Assembly (NCBI GenBank): GCA_045633005.1
Contig: JAZQXT010000047.1
Location: 35,533-99,532, forward strand
DNA length: 64,000 nt
From: CAG-390 sp045633005
GTDB taxonomy: Bacteria; Bacillota; Clostridia; Oscillospirales; CAG-272
Direction of reading: 5' to 3'
The position numbers and the translations under genes were made by a program. Positions 43,107-50,953 of this stretch are shown one piece after another. Each line of letters starts with the position of its first letter. The stretch's first letter is position 1. The notes beneath the pieces are model-generated. The model saw only the letters and a program-made list of their open reading frames with translations, had not been told where the DNA came from and searched no databases.

Positions 43107-44329
43107 CCGCACTCCTCCCTTTCTTTATTCGTTACGATATCGGCAATCAGCTCGGCGGCGCGGCGTTTGGACGTATCGTAGGGAGTGAGATATTGTTCCG
43201 TGGTGCGGATGCTCTCGTGCCCGAACACCGCCTTGACCGTTTCAAGATCCGCGCCGTTCTCCACGAGGAGCGAGCCGCAGGTGTGGCGAAGTCCGTGGAG
43301 CTTGAGGTGACGCAATCCTCGGCGCTTTTCATAATCGCTGCACATTTCCGTGGGAGCATAGAGGCTTATCATATCTCCGAGCTCATTCGTAAACACAAAT
43401 CCCTGCTCACGCCATCTTGCCCCCGCCGCACTTCTCTGCTCGTTCTGCTCCGCTTGCCATTCCAGCATTGCCATCTTGTATATATGCGAAAAATATACGG
43501 TGCGAATGCTGTTCTGCGACTTCGGAGCTTTGAGCGCTTGAGGCTTGCCCTTCTCCTTGTACGCGCTCTTGTTTACGGAGAGGGTGCAATTCTTAAAATC
43601 AATATCCTCCCACTTGAGCGCAACCACCTCACCGCGCCTGAGTCCCATGAGAAGCGCGGTCATAAGGAGTGCGCGTGTTCTCGGCGGCTCGTCCGACAGC
43701 CCTTCCATGAACGCCGCCGCTTCATCACGGTCGTATGCCCTGACGGGTTCTTTTTTAATTTTCGGATACCGCACGGCTCCCATGCGTAGCTTGTTTTCTT
43801 CAACGAAGCCCATACGGTGCGCCTCGGTCATCAGAGAGGAAAAAACCGTGGCGTAACGCTTAACGGTCGATGCCGCGAGCGGCTTGACGTTACTCTTATC
43901 CGCACGCGCTTCGGGCGTGGTGAGGTAATCTATCAACGCCTGCTGATGCCTTGCCGTTATATCGGTCAAGCGTATTTTGCCGAAGGACGGGACTATAATA
44001 TCCTCAATAACGGAGCGATAAAACGTCAGCGTGTTGGGGGAGAGATGTCCCTTTACGCTTTTGAAATAATGCTCTGCGGCAAAGGTGCCTACCGTCATTC
44101 CAAAGGGATCGACGGTATTTTCACCGCGCTTGCCGTGAACGTATAGCCCGTTATGCACCGATGCCTCGAACAGCTTTGCAAATTCTTTGACTCCGCGCTG
44201 TGTTTCGCGTTCGGTAAAATCCTTCGGAGGCTTGTAGGTTGCTGATATAAGCTCCTGCTTGCCGTCCTTGCATCCATTGGATACTCTGACGCAATACGTG
44301 CCGTTCTTACGGCGATAGTATGATGCCAT
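43103..44329 (-). CDS. Tyrosine integrase of the mobile element
   Basis: A 408-residue phage/Tn916-type integrase: N-terminal arm-binding domain (1-60), SAM-like core-binding domain (75-190) and catalytic domain with Arg in GLRRGEV, His and Arg in HGLRHTCG, GHESIRTTEQYL with the nucleophilic Tyr. It would insert and excise the element at an att site. The gene is followed by the overlapping Xis-like gene and preceded by the relaxase gene. A tRNA 3' half at 50.1 kb marks one possible integration site. Confidence 0.9.
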   Translation of the reverse strand: MASYYRRKNGTYCVRVSNGCKDGKQELISATYKPPKDFTERETQRGVKEFAKLFEASVHNGLYVHGKRGENTVDPFGMTVGTFAAEHYFKSVKGHLSPNTLTFYRSVIEDIIVPSFGKIRLTDITARHQQALIDYLTTPEARADKSNVKPLAASTVKRYATVFSSLMTEAHRMGFVEENKLRMGAVRYPKIKKEPVRAYDRDEAAAFMEGLSDEPPRTRALLMTALLMGLRRGEVVALKWEDIDFKNCTLSVNKSAYKEKGKPQALKAPKSQNSIRTVYFSHIYKMAMLEWQAEQNEQRSAAGARWREQGFVFTNELGDMISLYAPTEMCSDYEKRRGLRHLKLHGLRHTCGSLLVENGADLETVKAVFGHESIRTTEQYLTPYDTSKRRAAELIADIVTNKEREECG

Positions 44330-44400
44330 TTTTTACACCTCCGTCATTAGATTAGCTCATCACGGTGGCTATTTCCACCGCCTGATGCTTTATGATAGCG

Positions 44401-45810
44401 TTACATTTTAATGCCAAAGCTTTCTTCCTCGTATTCATCCTCCGTCTGCTCGTCGCCATCGTCCGAGTCTTGGCTGATACCAAGCACGATACCGATAGCC
44501 GTACCGACAGCCGCACCAAGCGCGGAGCCCGTGTTGCGTGCTTCTCTCCGTTTCTTTTCCTCCTCGGATTCATCGCCGCTCTCAATTATACTTGCTATAT
44601 CCCCAAGCCCACGCGCGCCCATAAAAGCAATACCAATATCATCGGCGCCGCCGTGAGTATGAGGCGAATGAACCATATCGCTTCGTCCCGAATGATCCTT
44701 CTGTTTATAACTCTTGAAGCTCTCTCGCTCGCGTTCCCAACCTGTTCGCTCGCTTCTTTTGCTATCTTCTTTATTTGCTCCTCTGCCGTCCGTGTCTGCT
44801 CCTGCGCCGCCTTTGCCATCGCCTCGGCGTACTTGCTCGCCTCCGCCTGCAAGCTCGCTCTTTGAGCCGTTAACTCGGCGCTCAGCGCTTCCAGACGCCT
44901 CACCATAGCCAGCAGATCGTTCCAGTCCCGCTCGCTCATCTGAACCATTGTATTTCCCACATTCGGCTCGTGTTCGATAAGCGAGGAAGGGATATTCCTC
45001 GCCTTGAGCTTGTCCATATAGCTCTGCCCTGATCCTGAACTCATGCTCCATATTCTCCTTTTGATATTTTTCTTCGTGCAATTTTATATCCCGCACTCGC
45101 TTTTCCGTACCGTCCTCAGCCTTCAGAATATAAGTAATATATTTTCTCTCGGGTGTCCACATCACGTCATAGCCGAGCTTTTTCATCTCGCGCAGGAACT
45201 CGCCCTTGCTTTTACAGCGCTTCATGCAATGGTCGATCGCTACGCATAGCTGTATCTTCCAGCTGTTGCCGTTCACGGCGGCTCGGTATTCCTTGGGACT
45301 CGGGCGGAACGATTTATTTCGCGGATCGTATTTTTCAAGCACGTCAAGTCCGTGCGCCCGACAGATCTTATCGCTCAGCTCACGAAGGTCGCCAAGGAAA
45401 AATTTATTGTTGTGCAACTTCATTCCGCTTTCAAGCTCGTATGAGCATACGACCAGATGGTTGTGGATATGCTCTCTGTCTATATGAGTGGCTATCAGCA
45501 CCTCACGGTTTCCAAATCCACAGGCAAGCTCCATACCTATCTCGTGTGCTTCCTTCGGCGTGATGTCCTCTCCGACCTTGAATGATTGCACGTAATGATA
45601 GAAGCGGACACCGTCGGGCTCGTGTCCGAACACCCTTTGCGTTGCAAGGAATGATTCGTTTGCCATTTCGGGAACACAATTGTAACCCGACACGTACGCA
45701 AGCCGCTCGTCCTCGTCAACCGTTTTCGACGGTTGCACACAGTAATCTATCACGCCCTTCTGCGCGCTCGGCGTTTGCTTCTTCTCGGGGATACATTCAA
45801 CGATTGCCAT
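44401..45810 (-). CDS. Relaxase (MobA/VirD2-like), with a nested gene in its 3' half
   Basis: A 469-residue mobilisation relaxase that nicks oriT and pilots the strand. The N-terminal domain has the HUH-type motif HIDREHIHNHLVV (about 108-120) and an early Tyr. From about residue 255 the protein becomes rich in Gly, Arg, Ser and Glu and low in complexity, ending with a glycine-rich helix (GSALGAAVGTAIGIVLG). In that part another frame encodes a separate, well-formed protein (44595-45044). The ATG at 45810 has GGGAG upstream and overlaps the MobC gene. Confidence 0.85.
   Translation of the reverse strand: MAIVECIPEKKQTPSAQKGVIDYCVQPSKTVDEDERLAYVSGYNCVPEMANESFLATQRVFGHEPDGVRFYHYVQSFKVGEDITPKEAHEIGMELACGFGNREVLIATHIDREHIHNHLVVCSYELESGMKLHNNKFFLGDLRELSDKICRAHGLDVLEKYDPRNKSFRPSPKEYRAAVNGNSWKIQLCVAIDHCMKRCKSKGEFLREMKKLGYDVMWTPERKYITYILKAEDGTEKRVRDIKLHEEKYQKENMEHEFRIRAELYGQAQGEEYPFLAYRTRAECGKYNGSDERAGLERSAGYGEASGSAERRVNGSKSELAGGGEQVRRGDGKGGAGADTDGRGANKEDSKRSERTGWERERESFKSYKQKDHSGRSDMVHSPHTHGGADDIGIAFMGARGLGDIASIIESGDESEEEKKRREARNTGSALGAAVGTAIGIVLGISQDSDDGDEQTEDEYEEESFGIKM
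44595..45044 (-). CDS. Nested mobilisation protein: coiled coil plus C-terminal membrane helix
   Basis: A 149-residue frame lying wholly inside the relaxase gene in another phase. It reads like a real protein: a helical charged segment, an Ala/Glu/Lys coiled coil (about 45-110, LTAQRASLQAEASKYAEAMAKAAQEQ) and a terminal membrane helix (FIRLILTAAPMILVLLLWARVG). In this region the relaxase frame is low in complexity, suggesting the nested frame is the constrained one. AAAGGAG is present upstream. ColE1 mbeB/mbeD and RSF1010 mobB are known precedents for accessory mob genes nested in a relaxase gene. Confidence 0.65.
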   Translation of the reverse strand: MSSGSGQSYMDKLKARNIPSSLIEHEPNVGNTMVQMSERDWNDLLAMVRRLEALSAELTAQRASLQAEASKYAEAMAKAAQEQTRTAEEQIKKIAKEASEQVGNASERASRVINRRIIRDEAIWFIRLILTAAPMILVLLLWARVGLGI

Positions 45811-46114
45811 TGTTATTACTCCCAAGAACGAGAAGTATTTTTCTGTACACCGTCAGAAGCTCCGCAAGGTCTATCACCGTCGTTCTGCCCTGATGAGCAA
45901 GGCGTGTAAGCTGATTAAGATTGTTTCCTTGATAGCGAAGCTCCGAGTTCAGCTCGCGCAGATCGCTGTTGACAACGATCTCACCGTTCAAGCACATATC
46001 CATAACGAACTGCCGCATCGACGGTGCTACCGCCTCGTACATTCGTTCCTGTATAGCATATTTTTCTTCGGGCGTTACCCGAACCGTAATCGTTTCCGTT
46101 TGCGTTCTTCCCAA
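45797..46114 (-). CDS. mobC: MobC-family mobilisation accessory protein
   Basis: A 105-residue protein of the MobC type: an N-terminal ribbon-helix-helix-like start (TETITVRVTPEEKYAIQERM), then ELRYQGNNLNQLTRLAHQG, the family's conserved helix, and a C-terminal helix. MobC helps open oriT DNA for the relaxase. The start is TTG at 46114 with GGAGAAGG upstream. It overlaps the relaxase gene start by 14 bp. Confidence 0.8.
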   Translation of the reverse strand: MGRTQTETITVRVTPEEKYAIQERMYEAVAPSMRQFVMDMCLNGEIVVNSDLRELNSELRYQGNNLNQLTRLAHQGRTTVIDLAELLTVYRKILLVLGSNNNGNR

Positions 46115-46189
46115 TAAATCACCTTCTCCTTCTTTTACGTTCCTTTACAAAGCAAAGTGGGTTTGGGCTTCTGCCCGATATAATGCGCT

Positions 46190-46260
46190 ATGGCATCACC
46201 GCCGACGGCGGTGGACGTCCTTGCGCTATGCTTGCCCCAGACGCAAAGCGTCAGGGAGTG
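46190..46260. other. Candidate oriT region
   Basis: Two inverted repeats, ACCGCCG-ACGGCGGT-type (about 46196-46212) and GACGC-AAA-GCGTC (about 46240-46252), lie with a GCCCC block upstream of mobC, where oriT is usual for such cassettes. No nic sequence could be confirmed. Confidence 0.3.
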
Positions 46261-46360
46261 GAAGAAAAACAAAATCACGCCCTTCTCCCGTGTCGGCGTG
46301 TCGGCAGCTTTGAGCGCGAGAGCCGCTACAGACGCTACCGACGCACCGACGCAAAATGCT

Positions 46361-47434
46361 TTACGCATCCGCGCTTTCTTCCCCGCTATGAACGCGCACT
46401 ATCTTGATTTTCTTTCCCTCGTGCGTTCTGTAAAATGAGCATTCGTACCCAAGAGAACAGAACTGCGCGTGTCCGCACAACAGCTTTTTTGAGAGCACCG
46501 CAGGGGAGATATCAACACCGCTATGCTCCTTCAAGAGATCGGCAAGCTCTGTTGCGCTTCCGCAAAACTCGTCCGTGCCGCTCTGAATAAAATAATCGCT
46601 CACCTGATTTACCGTGGGATCGATCAATTTTACAAGCTCGGGATTTTCATCACGCAAAACCCAAGTGCAGCTCTCCTGTGAGAACACGAGAGGTATCTCC
46701 AAGGTTTTGATATCTCTGCCCGTGCAGAACAGCGTTGCCGCATTTTCGGTTCGCTTATCCCTTTGCAATATGAAGGTGCTGTCTACCGCACCCGAGATTC
46801 CCGTTGAGCCTGTTAGTGTATTCACGGGATCGCTTGCTCCCTGCTTTCTCAAATGGTGAACGAGAATAATAGCAACACGGTGCTTGGATGCAAGAGCCTT
46901 GAGAGTGCCAAGCTCCTTATAGTCGTTGGAATATAGATTGGCGGCACTTCCGACGTCCGATCTTATCTTCTGAAAGGTATCTACGATGATCAGCTTCGTA
47001 TTTCGGTTTTCCTCCATGAATTTATCTATGTCCTCACAAAAACCGTCAGCGAGAGTTTTGCACTCGACCGCACAATGAAGGTTTGGACTTCCCTCGTCCG
47101 TGATATCGAGAAGCCTTCGCTGCAATCTCTCGTAGCTGTCCTCCAAGGCAAGATACAGAACCGTCCCCTGCTTGCTTTCATAATTCCATATAGGCGCGCC
47201 CTTCGCAACCATAAGACCAAGCCAAAGCATCAGCCACGACTTTCCTATCTTCGCCGCGCCTCCGATAATATGAAGCCCCTGCGGTATCAGCTCGGACACA
47301 ACGAACGGCGCAGTTTCAAGCGGTGTGTTCACCAAGGTTTCAGCGTCCATCGTTTCCAGCCCCGTAAGACCAAGAGCCGAAAGCATTTGTCTGCGGAAGT
47401 TTTCATCAAAGCTAAACTCTTTTTCTTCGTTCAA
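46361..47434 (-). CDS. RepA-like RecA-fold ATPase (AAA_25)
   Basis: A protein of about 357 residues with a RecA-like core: Walker A GGAAKIGKSW (about 56-65 from the start used), LYLALEDSYERLQRR, Walker B KLIIVDTFQKIR and LVHHLRKQ. The C-terminal 90 residues look like a winged helix. This is the hexameric helicase/RepA-type ATPase common in Clostridial mobilisable elements, used for replication of the excised circle. TTG 47434 follows ACGGAGGTG by five bases and is preferred to 47536. Confidence 0.8.
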   Translation of the reverse strand: MNEEKEFSFDENFRRQMLSALGLTGLETMDAETLVNTPLETAPFVVSELIPQGLHIIGGAAKIGKSWLMLWLGLMVAKGAPIWNYESKQGTVLYLALEDSYERLQRRLLDITDEGSPNLHCAVECKTLADGFCEDIDKFMEENRNTKLIIVDTFQKIRSDVGSAANLYSNDYKELGTLKALASKHRVAIILVHHLRKQGASDPVNTLTGSTGISGAVDSTFILQRDKRTENAATLFCTGRDIKTLEIPLVFSQESCTWVLRDENPELVKLIDPTVNQVSDYFIQSGTDEFCGSATELADLLKEHSGVDISPAVLSKKLLCGHAQFCSLGYECSFYRTHEGKKIKIVRVHSGEESADA

Positions 47435-47514
47435 TAAGGCACCTCCGTTATTTTGTTTCAATGATTTTAGTCCTCGTCCGCGCACGACTCGGACCCCTTT
47501 TTGTCGACAGCAAA

Positions 47515-47543
47515 ATTCTACCACAGCACTTGACAAAAATCAA
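47515..47543 (-). promoter_or_regulatory. Promoter of the RepA-like/mob operon
   Basis: Minus strand: TTGATT (47538-47543), 17 bp spacer, TAGAAT (47515-47520). It overlaps the plus-strand promoter at 47530-47558. Confidence 0.5.
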
Positions 47544-47558
47544 TAGATAATGTATACT
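47530..47558 (+). promoter_or_regulatory. Divergent promoter toward the DUF6076-like gene
   Basis: TTGACA (47530-47535), 17 bp spacer, TATACT (47553-47558). It leaves a leader of more than 200 nt before the gene. Confidence 0.65.
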
Positions 47559-47591
47559 GTCTCTATCGTTATCTATTTTGTTATCTATTTT
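47541..47591. repeat. Iteron-like repeats at the divergent promoters
   Basis: GTTATCTATTTT occurs twice in tandem (47568-47579, 47580-47591), and its inverted core CAATAGATAA is at 47541-47550. They may be binding sites for the RepA-like protein or a repressor. The rest of 47592-47786 shows no gene. Confidence 0.5.
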
Positions 47592-47786
47592 ACTTGAATT
47601 TACATTTTGTTCACAAGTGGATTTTGCAAGGCGGAGCAAGGGATTTCGGCACGTTTGCATGCCGTGATGCAAATTTTTTCAACCGTAAAAGCAGAAAAAA
47701 TATTTTTACCCGAGCAAGAGTTATACATACAAATAAAAGTTTTTTATAATTTTTTCAACTTTTTTATTTATTAAGGAGTGTTTGTT

Positions 47787-49127
47787 ATGGCGAAAAAGCG
47801 GAAAAACATTTTCGAGATCACCGCATACTATTCGGGCAACACCTGCATAATAGATGAAAAGCACAGCTACAAGAGCTGCGAGATCCTCTGCAAGCTCTTC
47901 AATTATAACGCCGATAAAATTTCCGAGGTGCAAAGGGATCTGAAGCGTCTGCTCCAACTGCTCTTATTTAAGTTGGATGATAACTACGACGCTTGGAAAA
48001 ATTATGATTCCAACGTATATAAAACACAAGCTCACTTGAATTGGGTTAAAGATCTGCTTCTCAAAATGCCGCTGTATAAGCACATAACGCATCTTGAGGA
48101 TTTTGATTATCAGGATCTGATCAATTGCTTGAACCGCCATACCATTATGTTCGATCGTCACTATAACGATATGTGTTTGCTCGCTTCGGAAAGAGACGAG
48201 GAAGAAAAGAAACTCGAGTACGACGCAAACTCAGAATACGAAGAAGATCTTGATGACTATGAGGATGATGCTGATGATGACGGAGAAGACTTCGATGATC
48301 TAAGCGATCACTATTCATTTTATGAAGCCCCAAGATATGAGAGCCGAGACCTCGGCTTCAACGACAGCCTCGTTCTCGAAGACAACTCCGAGCGTGACAG
48401 AGATCTGCGCTACTTCCGCCCCGAGTGGAAGTACTGCGAGCGAGAGCTGGAAGATCATTTGGGAGCAGAGCTGTTAAATCGTGATCTGCGCGATCTGATC
48501 GAACCATACGTTGACCTTCTTGACACTCTCGTATTTTTAAAGGACACATACGGAAGATTTCTTGACAACTTCATACACTCCAAGGGCAGATATCTCACCG
48601 AGGACGAGATTGCAATTCTTTATGAAAAATATACCTCGGAGCAGAGCGACAGAAAAATCATCCATTCGCACAGCACGATGTCACTCGTATGTAAGACCGT
48701 CAAGCTCGGCAACAAGTCGGTATGGTGCGACGTGTATACCTTTGACAGCCTTTCTTCTTTCCTCTACTTTGATTTCTTCCGCGGGCTTCGCGTGGGATAC
48801 ATCCCGAAGCGTTGCGAGCATTGCGGCAAGTTCTTTCTTCTGACCGCGGGACGCTATTACGATTTCTGCGAGCGCGTTGTTAAGGGCACGAACGGTAAGA
48901 CCTGCCGTGATATCGGCGCACACAAGAAGTACGAGGAGAAGTGCAAGAGCGATCCCGTGTGGCTTGCCTACAACCGTGCGTACAAGGCGCACTACGCAAG
49001 GCTTCTTAAAAAGAAAATGACCAAATCAGAATTTCTGACTTGGTCGACGTGGGCGGCAGACTACCGCGACGCTGCCCTTTGCGGCAAGGTGCGCATCGAG
49101 GAGTATGAGAAGAAGATAAAGGAATAA
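47787..49127 (+). CDS. DUF6076-like protein of mobile elements
   Basis: A 446-residue protein with an N-terminal helical part, a strongly acidic linker (about 140-175, many Asp/Glu) and a C-terminal zinc-knuckle region: RCEHCGKFFLLTAGRYYDFCERV...KTCRDIG...KYEEKC, followed by a basic helical tail. The pattern fits DUF6076-like proteins that ride on Clostridial mobile elements; function unknown, possibly nucleic-acid binding. The ATG at 47787 has AAGGAG upstream. It is transcribed away from the RepA/mob operon. Confidence 0.65.
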   Translation: MAKKRKNIFEITAYYSGNTCIIDEKHSYKSCEILCKLFNYNADKISEVQRDLKRLLQLLLFKLDDNYDAWKNYDSNVYKTQAHLNWVKDLLLKMPLYKHITHLEDFDYQDLINCLNRHTIMFDRHYNDMCLLASERDEEEKKLEYDANSEYEEDLDDYEDDADDDGEDFDDLSDHYSFYEAPRYESRDLGFNDSLVLEDNSERDRDLRYFRPEWKYCERELEDHLGAELLNRDLRDLIEPYVDLLDTLVFLKDTYGRFLDNFIHSKGRYLTEDEIAILYEKYTSEQSDRKIIHSHSTMSLVCKTVKLGNKSVWCDVYTFDSLSSFLYFDFFRGLRVGYIPKRCEHCGKFFLLTAGRYYDFCERVVKGTNGKTCRDIGAHKKYEEKCKSDPVWLAYNRAYKAHYARLLKKKMTKSEFLTWSTWAADYRDAALCGKVRIEEYEKKIKE

Positions 49128-49179
49128 AAATGGAATTTTGTGATTCCAATATTTTCAAAGCAAAATTTGTATAAAGCAG

Positions 49180-49208
49180 TTGACAAGGTAGCATAATTGT
49201 GATACAAT
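49180..49208 (+). promoter_or_regulatory. Promoter of the toxin-antitoxin pair
   Basis: TTGACA (49180-49185), 17 bp spacer, TACAAT (49203-49208). Confidence 0.75.
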
Positions 49209-49217
49209 AATACTACC
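49187..49217. promoter_or_regulatory. Operator of the toxin-antitoxin pair
   Basis: GGTAGCATAATTGT and ACAATAATACTACC form an inverted repeat (12 of 14 pairs) around a 3-bp centre, covering the promoter spacer and -10. This is where an autoregulating antitoxin would bind. Confidence 0.55.
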
Positions 49218-49237
49218 AAGATAAGGAGGTTTTGATA

Positions 49238-49534
49238 ATGACTAATGCTATTTCTATAAGACCGTCAAAGGATATACGCACAAATTACGCGCAAATTTCT
49301 GCCCTGACGAGAAGCAATCCTGTTGCGATTACGGTTAACGGCAAAGAAGATACTGTTCTTCTCAGTCATGAGGATTTTCAAGATCAGCAAAATTATATCG
49401 CAGAGCTTGAAGCAAAGCTCGCCGTATATGCACACTTGGCGCAAGCAATGGATGATGTTAAGCTCGGCAGAGTTCAAGATGCTGACGAAGCGTATGACGA
49501 TATCATTGCGGAATTGGAGAACCTCGACTTATGA
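49238..49534 (+). CDS. Antitoxin of the Phd/YefM-RelB type
   Basis: A 98-residue antitoxin. The N-terminus (ISIRPSKDIRTNYAQISALTRSNPVAITVNGKEDTVLLSHEDFQD) is typical of Phd/YefM-type DNA-binding domains; the acidic helical C-terminus would cover the toxin. AAGGAGG lies eight bases before the ATG. The stop overlaps the toxin start (ATGA). Confidence 0.85.
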   Translation: MTNAISIRPSKDIRTNYAQISALTRSNPVAITVNGKEDTVLLSHEDFQDQQNYIAELEAKLAVYAHLAQAMDDVKLGRVQDADEAYDDIIAELENLDL

Positions 49535-49860
49535 GTTTTAAGGTTAAGTTCGCCGATACTGCCAAAGAAGATCTTCGCAACATTGCCACATATATCGCCG
49601 AGCAATCCAAGGACAAAAAAATTGCTATCAACTTCGTTAACGAATTGAGAGAAAAAACAAAGATTCTTGAGACCTTCCCCGAGTGTGGCACGATTCCCGA
49701 TGATAGAATTATGAAAAACTCGAACTACCGTTTTTTAGTTCATAAGGAATACCTGATCTTCTATCACTATATTTCGAAAGATAACACATCTTATATTCTT
49801 TCAATTTTTAACGCGAAACGCGACTATTCCCGAGTCATGAGGAAGTTCATCAAAAAATAA
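49531..49860 (+). CDS. RelE/ParE-family toxin
   Basis: A 109-residue toxin with the family pattern: VKFADTAKEDLRNIATYI at the start, FPECGTIPD in the middle, and YRFLVHKEYLIFYHYI...ILSIFNAKRDYSRVM at the end. RelE toxins cut mRNA on the ribosome; ParE toxins act on gyrase; which applies is not clear from sequence. It is translationally coupled to the antitoxin and probably stabilises the element. Confidence 0.88.
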   Translation: MSFKVKFADTAKEDLRNIATYIAEQSKDKKIAINFVNELREKTKILETFPECGTIPDDRIMKNSNYRFLVHKEYLIFYHYISKDNTSYILSIFNAKRDYSRVMRKFIKK

Positions 49861-49886
49861 AACTCTCTCATTTTTCAAAAAAGCAC

Positions 49887-49915
49887 TTGACAAATGACCG
49901 CTTCAGAGTTAAGAT
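49887..49915 (+). promoter_or_regulatory. Promoter upstream of the tRNA 3' half
   Basis: TTGACA (49887-49892), 17 bp spacer, TAAGAT (49910-49915). No protein gene follows; the next recognisable object on this strand is the tRNA 3' half and its terminator. The stretch 49916-50120 holds no gene. Confidence 0.45.
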
Positions 49916-50120
49916 AAAAGTATCGAAGCCCCGATTTTTGCTTATTGCGTAGGAATTCAGTGCATAGTTTTGGTGCATAGTGGGTATCATTCTGCACTAA
50001 AAGTACATTGAAGGGGTAACACGAAAACTGCCCAAAAGGCGTAAAAAAGCGTAAATACGGTACGATATCCCTAAATAAGGAACGATAACGGCTAAAATCC
50101 CTTGTGCAAAGGCCCATTGG

Positions 50121-50161
50121 GGTGGTAGAGGCCGCACGTTCAAGTCGTGTCACTCAGACCA
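50121..50161 (+). pseudogene. tRNA 3' half (attachment-site relic) with CCA
   Basis: The T-arm (GCACG-TTCAAGT-CGTGT), seven acceptor bases, discriminator A and CCA are present in the right spacing, but the 5' tRNA half is missing. This is the usual mark of integration into a tRNA gene. Confidence 0.7.
50142..50161. repeat. att-like core, copy 1
   Basis: The 20-bp sequence AAGTCGTGTCACTCAGACCA is the tRNA 3' end and is repeated exactly at 50321-50340. Confidence 0.75.
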
Positions 50162-50198
50162 AATAAAGCCGTTTGGCATTTGCCAGACGGCTTTATTT
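50161..50198. terminator. Terminator after the tRNA 3' half
   Basis: AAATAAAGCCGT pairs with ACGGCTTTATTT; A and T runs make it work in both directions. Confidence 0.8.
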
Positions 50199-50226
50199 AG
50201 TTTTAGTCAAAATGGCGCAGGACGTC

Positions 50227-50311
50227 TACGTTTCGCAGAGCATCTGCGAAACGTATTATTTGCGCGCTACCGCCCAAATAAGCGGTTTTTAGCCCTTTTT
50301 GCGCGCAAATT
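50227..50311. other. Cluster of hairpins between the two att-like cores
   Basis: ACGTTTCGCAG/CTGCGAAACGT (50227-50254) and TTTGCGCGC/GCGCGCAAA (about 50259-50310) fold into strong stems. No gene is seen from 50199 to 50320. Confidence 0.5.
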
Positions 50312-50320
50312 TACGTTCCT

Positions 50321-50340
50321 AAGTCGTGTCACTCAGACCA
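50321..50340. repeat. att-like core, copy 2
   Basis: Exact copy of 50142-50161 in the same orientation, 179 bp downstream. Confidence 0.75.
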
Positions 50341-50384
50341 TATCGAGTGTTCATAACTGATGTTAGGAACACTCGATATTTTTT
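50340..50384 (+). terminator. Terminator after the second att-like core
   Basis: ATATCGAGTGTT pairs with AACACTCGATAT and is followed by a run of T. Confidence 0.8.
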
Positions 50385-50421
50385 ATTCATTCTAAAAGCA
50401 TTACAAAAGGAGGCTGTTTTT

Positions 50422-50694
50422 ATGGAATGCCCTCACTGCGGATCAAAAAACATACATATACAAACGATTCGGAAGGATAAAGAATCCCGCAACGCACTCA
50501 TCCTATTTATAGTTTTATTGTTAATTATTCTCACAGTATTCGTCAATGGAAATTCTTGGTTAGAAAGCGTGTTCGTGGGAGGCATAATAGCAATCCCCTT
50601 GTTCGCAATATTAAAACTCATTTTAGCAATTATTCCCGCAGGCAAGGAAACCGTCATAGTTTGTTTCGACTGCGGTAAAAAATCAAGATTTTGA
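50422..50694 (+). CDS. Small zinc-ribbon membrane protein
   Basis: A 90-residue protein with an N-terminal zinc ribbon half (ECPHCGSKNI), two membrane helices (about 25-43 and 49-68) and a closing C-F-D-C-G-K-K pair of cysteines that completes the ribbon. AAAGGAGG lies upstream of ATG 50422. Function unknown; such proteins are common in Firmicutes. Confidence 0.7.
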   Translation: MECPHCGSKNIHIQTIRKDKESRNALILFIVLLLIILTVFVNGNSWLESVFVGGIIAIPLFAILKLILAIIPAGKETVIVCFDCGKKSRF

Positions 50695-50718
50695 TTATAA
50701 AATCCCAATAGCTCATCA

Positions 50719-50750
50719 AATCTGAGGTTCAACCGGACCTCAGATTTTTA
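50719..50750 (+). terminator. Terminator of the zinc-ribbon gene
   Basis: ATCTGAGGT/ACCTCAGAT stem followed by TTTTTATTTTATTTT. Confidence 0.8.
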
Positions 50751-50800
50751 TTTTATTTTCTCTCGTTTTCTCGCAAATGCTCGTTTTTTCAGAAAATAAC

Positions 50801-50846
50801 AAATGGACTTGCTCGCCCCAAATTTAAGGGTGAACAAGCCCATTTT
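50801..50846. terminator. Terminator-like hairpin
   Basis: AAATGGACTTG...CAAGCCCATTT stem with one mismatch and T run. The following GACCAC-rich stretch (50852-50895) is similar in style to 61.3-61.5 kb and contains no gene. Confidence 0.6.
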
Positions 50847-50953
50847 TCGCCTTTGACCACATTTTTGACCACTTAGGGAGATTTTGACTACATTTTTTAT
50901 TTATTTTGGCATATTCTTACGCGTTTGTTTCTGCCGTCGAATTGGAATTTGTT

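Noticed and set aside
46135..46368. 77-codon frame between mobC and the RepA-like gene
   Set aside because: Composition is not convincing, the ribosome site is poor and the stretch is the expected place of oriT.
49875..50153. 92-codon minus-strand frame reading M-T-R-L-E-R-A
   Set aside because: It begins in the antisense of the tRNA 3' half and is a typical spurious frame at integration sites.
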